Source: JBOICV01 sp050740255 (lineage in GTDB: Bacteria; Pseudomonadota; Gammaproteobacteria; Nevskiales; JBOICV01). Taken from it: 64,000 nucleotides of DNA. Of this stretch, positions 40,357-49,182 are shown piece after piece. Below the pieces are notes generated by a model. That model was not told the DNA's origin. It searched no databases and was given only the letters and a program-made list of their open reading frames with translations. The position numbers were made by a program, and so were the translations under genes. The stretch is taken from assembly GCA_050740255.1 (NCBI GenBank), contig JBOICV010000150.1, positions 27,563 through 91,562 on the forward strand. Direction: 5' to 3'. Position 1 is the stretch's first letter. Every line of letters starts with the position of its first letter.

Positions 40357-42477
40357 ATGAATCAGGTGCTTGAATCCCCGGCGGCGGCACGCGCTTCATC
40401 CGCCTCGCTGTTCCAGGTACCCGACACTCGCTGGTCGGACGCCGAGGCGCAAGCCAAGTCACCCGCCGAACTTCTGCTCTACCGTTCCAAGCTGCTCGGC
40501 GCGGATCTCACGGTCACTAACTTCGGCGGCGGCAACACCTCCGCCAAACTGGAAGCGGCCGATCCGCTCACCGCCGCGACGGTCAAGGTGCTTTGGGTGA
40601 AGGGCTCCGGCGGCGACCTCGGCTCGATGAAGCTCGATGGCTTTGCCACGCTCTACTTCGACAAGCTCCTGGACCTGGAGAAACTCTATCGCGGTGTCGA
40701 GCGCGAAGATGAAATGGCCGGCTTCCTGCCGCACTGCAGCTTCAACCTGAATCCGCGCGCGGCCTCGATTGACACACCACTGCATGCCTTTCTCCCCTTC
40801 GCGCAGGTTGATCACCTGCACCCGGACGCGGTGACCGCGCTGGCGGCGTCAAGCAACGGCGAGGCCATCACCGCCGAGGTCTATGGCGGAACAGTCGGCT
40901 GGATGCCGTGGCAGCGTCCCGGCTTCGATCTCGGCTTGCGCCTGCGCGAGTACGTCTCGGCGAGGCCCGGCCTGCGCGGTGTCGTGATGGCCGGCCATGG
41001 CCTGATTTGCTGGGGCGACACTTCCAGGAGCTGCTACGAAAACTCGATCAACATCATCGCCGCCGCCGCACGCTACCTGAACCAGCGTCTTGCGACGGGT
41101 CCTGCATTCGGCGGGACTGCCGTGTCACCACAGCCACCCGAACTACGGCTGCGCATTGCGGCGGAGCTGATGCCGCGGCTGCGCGCAATGATGAGCAGCG
41201 AGCGTCCCAAGGTCGGCCATTTCAGCGATGCGCGCGAGTCGCTGGAGTTCGCTTGCAGTCGTGATTTCCGCAAGCTCGCGGCAATCGGCACTTCCTGTCC
41301 CGATCATTTCCTGCGCACGAAGATCGCGCCGCTGGCGCTTGACCCCGCGCGCGTTGACGACGGGGCTTACCTGCAACAGGCGATCAGCGATTACCGTCTC
41401 GCGTACGCGGCCTACTACCGGCGCTGCGCCAAGCCCGGCGATCCGCCGATGCGCGACGCCAATCCGGTGATCGTGATGCTGCCCGGGGTCGGCCGCTTCA
41501 GCTTCGCTGCCGACAAGACCACGGCGCGCTTGGCGGGAGAGTTCTACGGCAATGCGATCAACGTGATGCGAGGTGCAGGCGCGATCGGCGAGTACATCGG
41601 GCTCGACGAGCGCGAAGCCTTCGGCATCGAGTACTGGGCGCTGGAAGAGGCCAAGCTGCGCCGCCTGCCCAAAGCCAGATCACTGGCTGGCCGGATCGCG
41701 CTCATCACCGGCGCGGCGGGAGGCATCGGTTCCGCGACGGCCGCGCGCATGCTGGTGGAAGGCGCCTGCGTCATGCTGACCGACCGCGACGCCGCCGCGC
41801 TCGAACAGGCGCGCGCGCGCTTCGCCGCGCAGTTCGGCCACGATGTTGTGCGCGCCATCCCGTGCGACGTCACCAACGAAGGCGACGTTACAGCCGCCTT
41901 CTCCCGATGCGCGCTTGAATTCGGGGGCTTGGACTTTCTGGTCGCCAATGCGGGCCTCGCGTCTTCAGCACCGATCGAGCAGACCACGACTGCCATGTGG
42001 AAACTTAACTACGACGTGCTGGCCGCAGGCTATTTTCTGAGCGCGCGGGCGGCATTCCCGCTGCTCAAGCGTCAGGGCGGATCGATCGTGTTCATCGGCT
42101 CCAAGAACGCGCTGGCGGCGACACCGAATGCCTCGGCTTACGCATCGGCCAAAGCCGCTGCCGTGCACCTCGCGCGCTGCCTCGCCCTGGAAGGCGCCCC
42201 CAGCGGCATCCGGGTGAATGTCGTCAACCCCGACGCGGTGATCCGCGGTTCGCGCATCTGGGACGGCAGTTGGCGCCAGCAGCGCGCGCAAGCGCACGGG
42301 GTAGATTCCGGCGAGGCGCTGGAGCAGCACTACCGCGCGCGCAGCCTTCTAAATCGCGACGTGCTCCCGGAGGACGTTGCGGAAGCGGTGCTGTTCTTTA
42401 TTTCCGATGCTTCGGCGAAATCGACCGGCAACATCATCAACGTTGACGCCGGCAATGCTCAGGCGTTTTCACGCTAG
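40357..42477 (+). CDS. rhaD: Bifunctional rhamnulose-1-phosphate aldolase / short-chain dehydrogenase
   Basis: 706 residues, a fusion. Residues about 30-420 are a class II aldolase (TNFGGGNTSAK, KGSGGDLGSMK, HLHPDAVTAL and AGHGLICWG provide the substrate and zinc sites). Residues about 440-706 are an SDR with TGAAGGIGSATA and YASAKAAAVHLARCLALEGAP. The aldolase splits L-rhamnulose-1-phosphate into DHAP and L-lactaldehyde; the SDR part is expected to oxidise L-lactaldehyde, feeding LldD. The start, MNQVLESPAAARAS, follows GAAGGACGC. It is 9 bases before rhaI. Confidence 0.93.
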   Translation: MNQVLESPAAARASSASLFQVPDTRWSDAEAQAKSPAELLLYRSKLLGADLTVTNFGGGNTSAKLEAADPLTAATVKVLWVKGSGGDLGSMKLDGFATLYFDKLLDLEKLYRGVEREDEMAGFLPHCSFNLNPRAASIDTPLHAFLPFAQVDHLHPDAVTALAASSNGEAITAEVYGGTVGWMPWQRPGFDLGLRLREYVSARPGLRGVVMAGHGLICWGDTSRSCYENSINIIAAAARYLNQRLATGPAFGGTAVSPQPPELRLRIAAELMPRLRAMMSSERPKVGHFSDARESLEFACSRDFRKLAAIGTSCPDHFLRTKIAPLALDPARVDDGAYLQQAISDYRLAYAAYYRRCAKPGDPPMRDANPVIVMLPGVGRFSFAADKTTARLAGEFYGNAINVMRGAGAIGEYIGLDEREAFGIEYWALEEAKLRRLPKARSLAGRIALITGAAGGIGSATAARMLVEGACVMLTDRDAAALEQARARFAAQFGHDVVRAIPCDVTNEGDVTAAFSRCALEFGGLDFLVANAGLASSAPIEQTTTAMWKLNYDVLAAGYFLSARAAFPLLKRQGGSIVFIGSKNALAATPNASAYASAKAAAVHLARCLALEGAPSGIRVNVVNPDAVIRGSRIWDGSWRQQRAQAHGVDSGEALEQHYRARSLLNRDVLPEDVAEAVLFFISDASAKSTGNIINVDAGNAQAFSR

Positions 42478-42486
42478 GGGAGCAGA

Positions 42487-43785
42487 ATGAGCGTTGCCGA
42501 CCTACCCATCGAAGCTGACTTCATTGGCCAGCACAACGCTGGGCGGCTCAATGCTCTGCAGGACGATTACGAGAGCCTCGGCCGCGTGTTGAATCGTCGC
42601 GGCCTCGCGATCGACGCGATCAAGCGGCGCGCGGCGACTCTGGAGCTGGCGCAGCCCACCTGGGGCGTCGGCGTCGGCGGCACCCGCTTCGCTCGCTTCC
42701 CCATTCCGGGGGAGCCGAACGGTATTGATGAAAAACTGGAAGACTGCGCCGTCGTCCATCAACTGTGCCGAATTACGCCCGGCGTGTCGCCGCATTTTCC
42801 ATGGGACAAGGTCGGTGATTCCAGTGCGCTTCGAGATCGCGCGCGCAATCTGGGCCTGCATTTCGACGCCGTGAACTCGAACACCTTCCAGGATGTGCCC
42901 GGTCAGCCGCTCAGTTACCGCCATGGCTCGCTTACCCATACCGACCCGGCGGTGCGGGCGCAGGCCATCGAGCACAACATCGAGTGCATCCGCATTGGCG
43001 AAGCACTGGGGTCGCAGGCGATCACCGTCTGGATTGGCGACGGCAGCAACTTCCCGGGACAGCAGTCGCTCGCGGATTCGCTGGACCGCTACCTCGAGTC
43101 GGCAGCCCGGATCTACGCGGCGCTGCCCGGCGACTGGCGCATGCTGCTGGAGCACAAGCTCTACGAGCCCGCCTTCTATTCGACCGTGATCTCGGACTGG
43201 GGCACCAGCATCCTCGCAGCGCAGCAGCTCGGGCCGAAGGCGCAGTGTCTGGTGGACCTCGGCCACCATGCACCGAGCGTCAACATCGAACAGATCGTCG
43301 CACGCCTGCATCGCTTCGGAAAACTCGGCGGCTTTCACTTCAACGACTCGAAGTACGGCGACGACGACCTCGATTCCGGCTCAATCAACCCGCACCAGTT
43401 ATTCCTCGTCTTCAACGAACTGGTGGAAGCCGAGAAACGCTCTCCTCAAGACTTCAAGCCGGCCTACATGATTGATCAGTCGCACAACATCACCGATCCG
43501 ATCGAAAGCCTGCTCTCCAGCGCCGAAGCGATCGCCGGGGCTTTCGTGCGTGCCTTGCTGGTGGATCGCGAAGCGCTGGCCGAATACCAGCGCAACAACG
43601 ACGTGATGATGGCGTTCCAGACGCTGCGCCGCGCCTACAACCTTGACGTCGCGCCAATCCTGGCGATGGCTCGCCACGAGGCCGGTGGCGCAATAGATCC
43701 CATCGCTGCCTACCGCGAGTCCGGTTGGCGCCAGCGCAAGGCCCGCGAACGCCGCCCGGTCACAGCGGGCAGCGGGATCGTATGA
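42487..43785 (+). CDS. rhaI: L-rhamnose isomerase, RhaI type
   Basis: 432 residues of the sugar-isomerase TIM-barrel type found in Pseudomonas and rhizobia rather than the E. coli RhaA type. HFNDSKYGDDDLDSGSINPHQLF, VDLGHHAPSVNIEQI and LLEHKLYEPAFYSTVISDWGTS carry the metal ligands. It interconverts L-rhamnose and L-rhamnulose. Downstream of rhaD by 9 bases. A diverged copy of its 3' end, coding Y-R-E-T-A-W-R-T-R-K-A-R-E-R-R, is found at 48050-48097, 4.3 kb away. Confidence 0.93.
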   Translation: MSVADLPIEADFIGQHNAGRLNALQDDYESLGRVLNRRGLAIDAIKRRAATLELAQPTWGVGVGGTRFARFPIPGEPNGIDEKLEDCAVVHQLCRITPGVSPHFPWDKVGDSSALRDRARNLGLHFDAVNSNTFQDVPGQPLSYRHGSLTHTDPAVRAQAIEHNIECIRIGEALGSQAITVWIGDGSNFPGQQSLADSLDRYLESAARIYAALPGDWRMLLEHKLYEPAFYSTVISDWGTSILAAQQLGPKAQCLVDLGHHAPSVNIEQIVARLHRFGKLGGFHFNDSKYGDDDLDSGSINPHQLFLVFNELVEAEKRSPQDFKPAYMIDQSHNITDPIESLLSSAEAIAGAFVRALLVDREALAEYQRNNDVMMAFQTLRRAYNLDVAPILAMARHEAGGAIDPIAAYRESGWRQRKARERRPVTAGSGIV

Positions 43786-43835
43786 ACGGCGGGCGAACTC
43801 GCGGGAAATGACCAGCAGCTCAAGGAGGAGAATCC

Positions 43836-46484
43836 ATGACGCGGAAGTCATTGGTCATTGCGCTGTTGTGGGCAGTGGCTAGCCGCCCCTTGCTGGCCCA
43901 GGACGAGACGACCCCGGAGCCCGACACGCCGGCCCCGGAGTCGGCATCGGCGATAGCCAAACCCGACGGTGACGGAGCGCCGGCAACAACCGACAGCGCC
44001 ACGCCGCCATCGTCAGCCGAGGGCGACACTGCGCCGACGACGAACCGCGGCGCTAGCGCAGCCGCGGCCGTCGGACTAGAAGAACTCGACGCCATCCTGG
44101 CCGAAGAGCCGGCCGATCCTGCGACCGCTGCCGCCGCCCAGGGTGACGGAGCGCCGGCAACAACCGACAACGCCACGCCACCATCTTCAGCCGAGGGCGG
44201 CACAGCGCCGACGACGAGCAGCACCAAAAGAGCACCCGTGACCGTAGGACTGGAAGAGATCATCGTCACCGCCACCAAGCGCGAAAAGTCGCTGCGCGAT
44301 ATTCCGGCATCGATCCGCGCGTTTGACGGCCGTGATCTTGAAGCCAAGGCGATTCTCAGCATCAATGAGGTGCTCGAAACGACTCCCGGCGTCACCTCCA
44401 ACTCGATTCGACCGGGGGATCAACGCATCATCATGCGCGGCATCTCCACGACGGCATCAGCAACAACCACGGCGCCTTTTCCGGTGGGTATCTTCATCGG
44501 CGATACGGCCCTCAATGAGCCCTACGCCGCGAGCATCACGCCGGACTTGAGTGCCTTCGACCTCGCCGGCGTCGAGATCCTGAAAGGGCCGCAAGGTACC
44601 CTGTTCGGCGGCGCCGCGCTCACCGGCGCGATCCGCTATCGCCTCAACGAGCCGATTCCGGACGCCTGGCAGCTTCGCGCATTCTCCCAGTACACGGATC
44701 TCAAGGAGGGCAGCACCGCGCTGACTAACGGCGTCGCAGTCAACGTGCCGATTGCAGTGAACGAAGGCGGTCTTGGCCTGCGACTGGTCTATATTGACCG
44801 GGAATATCCCGGTGTTTACGACGATTTGCGTCCGGAGCAGGCGGCCCAGGATGTGGACCAGGGCCGTGGCGAGCAGATCCGCGTCGGCGCGCTGTGGCGG
44901 CCATCGGACCGGTGGCATCTCAAATTTACCTACCTGGATCAGGATTACGCGGCGGACAATGGGCTGGTTCTCGCCGACGAACGACAAGGCCCCCGCGAGA
45001 CGCGGGTCTCCTTGCTGCCATGGCCAAACCGTCACCAGTTTGGTTTGTACAACCTCGAGTTTCAGTACGACTTCGACAGCATGCGGCTGGTGTCGTCCAC
45101 CTCACGCACAGAGAAGGAGCGGCACAATATCATCGATACCCTGGGCACCCTGCTCGGTACTCCGCCGCCGGGCACGCCGGACAGTCTGGCGCTGCCGTTC
45201 ATTACCGACCAGGATTCCACCTCATTCTCCCAGGAGCTGAGATTGCAGTCGCTGGGATCCGGGGGGCTGGAGTGGCTGATCGGCGGCTACTACTATCGGG
45301 CGCCGATCAATTACGCGCTGGTCCTCAATTTGCAACTTCTGCAAGACCTTGGCAGATTGGCCGGCGACGTCAGCCAGTTACTCGCCGGTCTTAATCAAAC
45401 TCTTACCAATCTTGCCGGGCCCGGCAATCCGCTGAGCCAGTTGATCGCCCTGCTGTCACCGACGTTAGGGCAGCTCCCCTGCGAGCTTGCCGTGCTATGT
45501 GCCGAGACGCGGGCCAAGGCGCGGGAGGATGCCCTGTTCTTCGACCTCTCGTACAGCTTTTGGGATCGCCTCGAGCTTTCCGCGGGAGCGCGCTTCTACC
45601 GCACTGCCGTCGATGGCGGCTTCATCGGACGTGGGGTTGCCGCACGACTTATCGGCAACGGCATGTCGCCGGTGGACGTGCGCAGTTCGCTCACGGAGGA
45701 AGGAGTCAACCCGAAGCTGTCGGCGACTTATCGCTTCACCGAGTCAGTTTCGCTCTACGCGCTGGCCAGCCGGGGCTTCCGCTTTGGCGGGATCCAGAAC
45801 ATCCCACCGGACGAGGCACAGAACGTGCCGGCGACGTTCAAGTCGGACTCCCTGTGGAACTACGAACTGGGCCTGCGCACCGCCTGGTTCGGGAATACGA
45901 TGCATTTCGACATCACCAGGTTCCACATCGACTACAAGGATCCGCAGGTTCAGTTGCAAAACCTCGTGCGGTTGAACTACTACGATAATGTCGGCGCCGC
46001 CGTCAGCGATGGTGTCGAAGCAAGCTTCGAGTGGCTGACACCGATTCCGGGCATTGCACTTTCCGCCAGCGGTGGCGTCGTGGACGCTCATACCACAGAA
46101 CCGTTCCTGGCCGGCCAGACCCCAGTGCCGGCGGGCGTCGGGCTGCCGGGGTCGGCTGAAAAGCAGTACAGCGGCCAGATTTCCTATTTCTGGCCTTTCG
46201 GCGGGCCACTGACCTTCGGCGCGGCGATCAGCTATGCCTATGTCGGCAAGACCGCGGGCGCCCTGCAGGTTCCCGCGACCTTGAACGACTACGGAATCTA
46301 CAGTGCCAATATGCAGGTCGGTTCCGCCAACTGGCCGGGAAAGCCCTCGCTCACGCTGAGCGTCACGAATCTGACCGATGTGACGGCACCCATCGGTGGG
46401 CTGGGCTCCCTAGCAGGGGACACCTTCTTCATTCTCAATCCGCCACGGACGATTACCGCCCGCTTCAGCCTGGAGTTCGAATGA
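43836..46484 (+). CDS. TonB-dependent receptor with two-unit N-terminal repeat
   Basis: 882 residues, AAGGAGGAG ribosome site. Signal peptide, then residues about 20-143 are Ala/Pro/Thr/Glu-rich with two 58-residue repeat units, then the TonB-box-like GLEEIIVTATKRE, the plug (SIRPGDQRIIMRGI, GVEILKGPQGTLFGG) and a barrel ending RTITARFSLEFE. It probably imports a rhamnoside or oligosaccharide through the outer membrane. It overlaps the carboxylesterase gene by 4 bases. The N-terminal repeat is shared with the receptor at 50918-53647. Confidence 0.92.
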   Translation: MTRKSLVIALLWAVASRPLLAQDETTPEPDTPAPESASAIAKPDGDGAPATTDSATPPSSAEGDTAPTTNRGASAAAAVGLEELDAILAEEPADPATAAAAQGDGAPATTDNATPPSSAEGGTAPTTSSTKRAPVTVGLEEIIVTATKREKSLRDIPASIRAFDGRDLEAKAILSINEVLETTPGVTSNSIRPGDQRIIMRGISTTASATTTAPFPVGIFIGDTALNEPYAASITPDLSAFDLAGVEILKGPQGTLFGGAALTGAIRYRLNEPIPDAWQLRAFSQYTDLKEGSTALTNGVAVNVPIAVNEGGLGLRLVYIDREYPGVYDDLRPEQAAQDVDQGRGEQIRVGALWRPSDRWHLKFTYLDQDYAADNGLVLADERQGPRETRVSLLPWPNRHQFGLYNLEFQYDFDSMRLVSSTSRTEKERHNIIDTLGTLLGTPPPGTPDSLALPFITDQDSTSFSQELRLQSLGSGGLEWLIGGYYYRAPINYALVLNLQLLQDLGRLAGDVSQLLAGLNQTLTNLAGPGNPLSQLIALLSPTLGQLPCELAVLCAETRAKAREDALFFDLSYSFWDRLELSAGARFYRTAVDGGFIGRGVAARLIGNGMSPVDVRSSLTEEGVNPKLSATYRFTESVSLYALASRGFRFGGIQNIPPDEAQNVPATFKSDSLWNYELGLRTAWFGNTMHFDITRFHIDYKDPQVQLQNLVRLNYYDNVGAAVSDGVEASFEWLTPIPGIALSASGGVVDAHTTEPFLAGQTPVPAGVGLPGSAEKQYSGQISYFWPFGGPLTFGAAISYAYVGKTAGALQVPATLNDYGIYSANMQVGSANWPGKPSLTLSVTNLTDVTAPIGGLGSLAGDTFFILNPPRTITARFSLEFE
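43968..44260 (+). repeat. Tandem 174-bp repeat (58 residues) in the TonB receptor N-terminus
   Basis: Unit 1 begins at GGTGACGGAGCGCCGG (43968) and unit 2 at the same sequence (about 44142). Each codes GDGAPATTD(S/N)ATPPSSAEG ... VGLEE(L/I), with LAEEPADPAT between units. Similar repeats are in the receptor at 53095-53575. Confidence 0.85.
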
Positions 46485-48022
46485 ACCGGCTCCTGCGCGT
46501 CATCCCGCTGGCGATCCTGCTTCCCTTCTGTGCTGATGCGCAACAGGTAGATCTGAACTCCGGCGCGCTGGAAGGTGAGCGGCTCGGTCAGGTCGAGCGC
46601 TATCTCGGAATACCCTACGCGGCGCCTCCCGTTGGCGAGCTGCGCTGGCGGGCGCCGCGACCGGTCGATGCCTGGATCGGCGTGCGCAAGGCGACGGCGC
46701 CCGGCCCAGCCTGCACGCAGATCGGCGGTTTGTACGCCAGCAACGATCCAGCGACCTTCGACCGCCCTTACGGCTCGGAAGATTGCCTGTACCTCAACGT
46801 GTGGACGCCGGCCGAGCGCCAGGGTCCGCGGCCGGTGCTGTTCTTCATCCACGGCGGCTCCGGAGTCGCGGGCGACTCGGCGTTCCCCATTTACGACGGC
46901 GCGCGGCTTGCAGCCGAAAACCAGATCGTCGTGGTGACCGTCAATTACCGCCTCGGTGTGCTGGGTTCGCTGCATCTGCCTGCACTGAAAACCGGCGTGG
47001 CCGCCGAGGATTCCGGCAACTACTTCCTGCTCGATCTGATCCAGGCGCTGGACTGGGTGCAGGCCAACATCGCTGCGTTCGGCGGCGATCCGCGCAACGT
47101 CACCATCGCCGGCCATTCAGCCGGAGCGGGCAGCGTCCTCGCATTGCTGCGCTCGCCGCTGGCGCCGGGCAAATTCCAGCGCGCCATCAGCTATTCGGGC
47201 CTGCCGTTCTCGTCTTCCCCCGACCAGGCGCGCGAGCACAGCGAGGCGCTGCTCGAAGCCCTGATGCGGCAGGATGGCTCGATCCGCGGAGCCGAGGCGC
47301 TGGCGCAACGTGTGCAGGAAATCGGCGAGGCCGGACTGCGCCACTATCTCCTGGGAAAGAGTGGCGCACAACTGGTCGAGGCCGGAAGAGGCCTCCCCCC
47401 CGGAGGGGGCTACCTTGCCGACGGCACCGTCCTTCCGCAAAACCCCCAGCCCGACGAGTTGCCTGTGGAAGTCAGCAGCCCTGTGCCACTGATGATCGGT
47501 ACCGTCCGTGACGAAATCTCACTGCTCGCGCTGACTCCCAAGCTCAGCCCGGCGCAGCGCTGGGAGTTGCTCAGCGGTGAGACCGCCACCGCGACGACCT
47601 CTGCGTATGAATTGCTCGGGTTTTGGAAACACCTGGGCTATCGTGTGTCCCGATTCTTCGGCGAGTGCATTCTCGACCACAAGATCGAGGGGCTGTATGA
47701 CCGGCTGGCACCCAAGCTGCCCGCTTTGTATGTCTATACCTTCGATTGGGATGCGTTCCCGCAACCATGGCGCGGGCAGTTCGGCGCCTTCCACGGACTG
47801 GATGTGCCATTCGTCTTCGGCAATTTCATCGTCGATCAACCCAGCTTCGCGCGCTTTGCGTGGACCGCTGAAAACGCCGGCGCGCGCGAAGCCTTGCACC
47901 GGCGCATGGCGGCCGCGCTTCGCGGCTTCGTGGAATCCGGCAACCCCAATGCGCACGTGACGCCGAACCATCCGGCCTGGGCGACCTGGGATGCGCGCCG
48001 CGCGCAACAAGTCTGGAACTGA
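46481..48022 (+). CDS. Secreted type-B carboxylesterase
   Basis: 513 residues with a signal peptide. GIPYAAPPVGELRWRAP, SEDCLYLNVWTP, FIHGGSGVAG (oxyanion), AGHSAGAGS with catalytic Ser213 and GAFHGLDVPFVFGN carrying the His are the family landmarks. It would cleave ester groups such as acetyl or aromatic acyl from glycosides in the periplasm. Coupled by ATGA to the receptor upstream, so it probably handles what that receptor imports. Confidence 0.88.
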   Translation: MNRLLRVIPLAILLPFCADAQQVDLNSGALEGERLGQVERYLGIPYAAPPVGELRWRAPRPVDAWIGVRKATAPGPACTQIGGLYASNDPATFDRPYGSEDCLYLNVWTPAERQGPRPVLFFIHGGSGVAGDSAFPIYDGARLAAENQIVVVTVNYRLGVLGSLHLPALKTGVAAEDSGNYFLLDLIQALDWVQANIAAFGGDPRNVTIAGHSAGAGSVLALLRSPLAPGKFQRAISYSGLPFSSSPDQAREHSEALLEALMRQDGSIRGAEALAQRVQEIGEAGLRHYLLGKSGAQLVEAGRGLPPGGGYLADGTVLPQNPQPDELPVEVSSPVPLMIGTVRDEISLLALTPKLSPAQRWELLSGETATATTSAYELLGFWKHLGYRVSRFFGECILDHKIEGLYDRLAPKLPALYVYTFDWDAFPQPWRGQFGAFHGLDVPFVFGNFIVDQPSFARFAWTAENAGAREALHRRMAAALRGFVESGNPNAHVTPNHPAWATWDARRAQQVWN

Positions 48023-48049
48023 AAGCCTGGTGATTTCCTTCCGGCGTGC

Positions 48050-48097
48050 TACCGCGAAACCGCTTGGCGTACCCGCAAGGCGCGTGAGCGCCGCGCT
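48050..48097 (+). pseudogene. Remnant of a rhaI 3' end
   Basis: TAC CGC GAA ACC GCT TGG CGT ACC CGC AAG GCG CGT GAG CGC CGC codes the same stretch as rhaI 43711-43755, with several synonymous differences and without the rest of rhaI. The frame stays open to a TGA near 48147. It lies between the esterase and glk. Confidence 0.8.
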
Positions 48098-48152
48098 ACG
48101 ACGATCGGCTTCAATAAACTAACGGCTAATCCAACTTTTGAAGGTTGAACCG

Positions 48153-49181
48153 ATGACCAAGCTGCTGGTCGCCGATATTGGCGGCACGAATGCGCGCTTC
48201 GCAGTGATCGACTGCGCAGATTCACGCCAGCCCGGTTCCTGCGAAGAGGTCCGCAACTTCAGTTGCGCCGAGTTCACCGATTTCGAGGCACTACTGGACG
48301 CGTATCTGGCGGGCCTGAGCCATCGGCCCCGCTATGCAAGCCTGGGCGTGGCGGGACCGGTTGCTAAGGGCATATGCCGGCTGACGAATGCCGGCTTGAC
48401 CGTTGATGCGGGCAAGCTTGCACGACGTTTCGACTTCTCCGAGGTGACGCTCATCAATGATCTCGCAGCGGTCGCGGCCGCTGTGGTCCACCTGAGTCCG
48501 CACGAGCGAACGACGCTGCAGCGAGGTGACGCGGCGGCGACCGGCCCTATCAGCGTCGTCGGTGTCGGGACGGGCTTTGGCGCTGCGCTGCTGGTGAGGG
48601 ATGAAGCGACCTGGACCGTTGCCGCGACGGAGGCCGGCCATCAAAGCTTCAGCCCGGTCGACGAATTGGAAATCGAGATCCTGCGTCTGTTGTCACGCGA
48701 ACATGGGCACGTCTCGGTCGAGTTCCTGCTGTCGGGGCCGGGCATTTCCCGGCTGCATGTCGCTTTGTCGCGGATTTATGGGGAACCGGTGGAGGATATC
48801 TCTCCCGAAGAAATCTGCAGCGGCGCAAGGGCTGAAGTGGCCCGCTGCGCACGAACGCTATCGTTATTCTTCTCCATGCTCGGCGGCGTGTCGGGAGACA
48901 TCGCGTTGACGCATGGAGCAACCGGAGGCTTATATCTTGGCAGCGGTATAGTGGTGCCGAATACTTCCGCGCTCTTGCAGAGCCAGTTTGTACGGCGCTT
49001 CTCCGCCAAAGGCCCGATGTCGTCTTACATGCAGAACATCCCCATTCACATCTTCGTCTCCGATCAAGCTGCACTTAAAGGAGCGGCGAACTGGTTTGTG
49101 AAAACGAGACTCGGCAAGAAAGACGCGACCATTAACGCCCCCGGCGTTGGCAACCAACACGCATGTTCGGGGACCAAGTGA
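48153..49181 (+). CDS. glk: Glucokinase
   Basis: From ATG 48153; an upstream TTG at 48138 is less likely. 342 residues of the Glk (PF02685) type: LVADIGGTNARFAVID phosphate loop, LGVAGPVAKGICRLTNAGLTVD, LINDLAAVAAAV, the GTGFGAALL motif, EAGHQSFSPVDELEIEIL and the HGATGGLYLGSGIV stretch. It phosphorylates glucose released by the GH3 beta-glucosidase encoded downstream. Convergent with the MHS transporter gene, 1 base apart. Confidence 0.92.
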   Translation: MTKLLVADIGGTNARFAVIDCADSRQPGSCEEVRNFSCAEFTDFEALLDAYLAGLSHRPRYASLGVAGPVAKGICRLTNAGLTVDAGKLARRFDFSEVTLINDLAAVAAAVVHLSPHERTTLQRGDAAATGPISVVGVGTGFGAALLVRDEATWTVAATEAGHQSFSPVDELEIEILRLLSREHGHVSVEFLLSGPGISRLHVALSRIYGEPVEDISPEEICSGARAEVARCARTLSLFFSMLGGVSGDIALTHGATGGLYLGSGIVVPNTSALLQSQFVRRFSAKGPMSSYMQNIPIHIFVSDQAALKGAANWFVKTRLGKKDATINAPGVGNQHACSGTK

Positions 49182-49182
49182 G

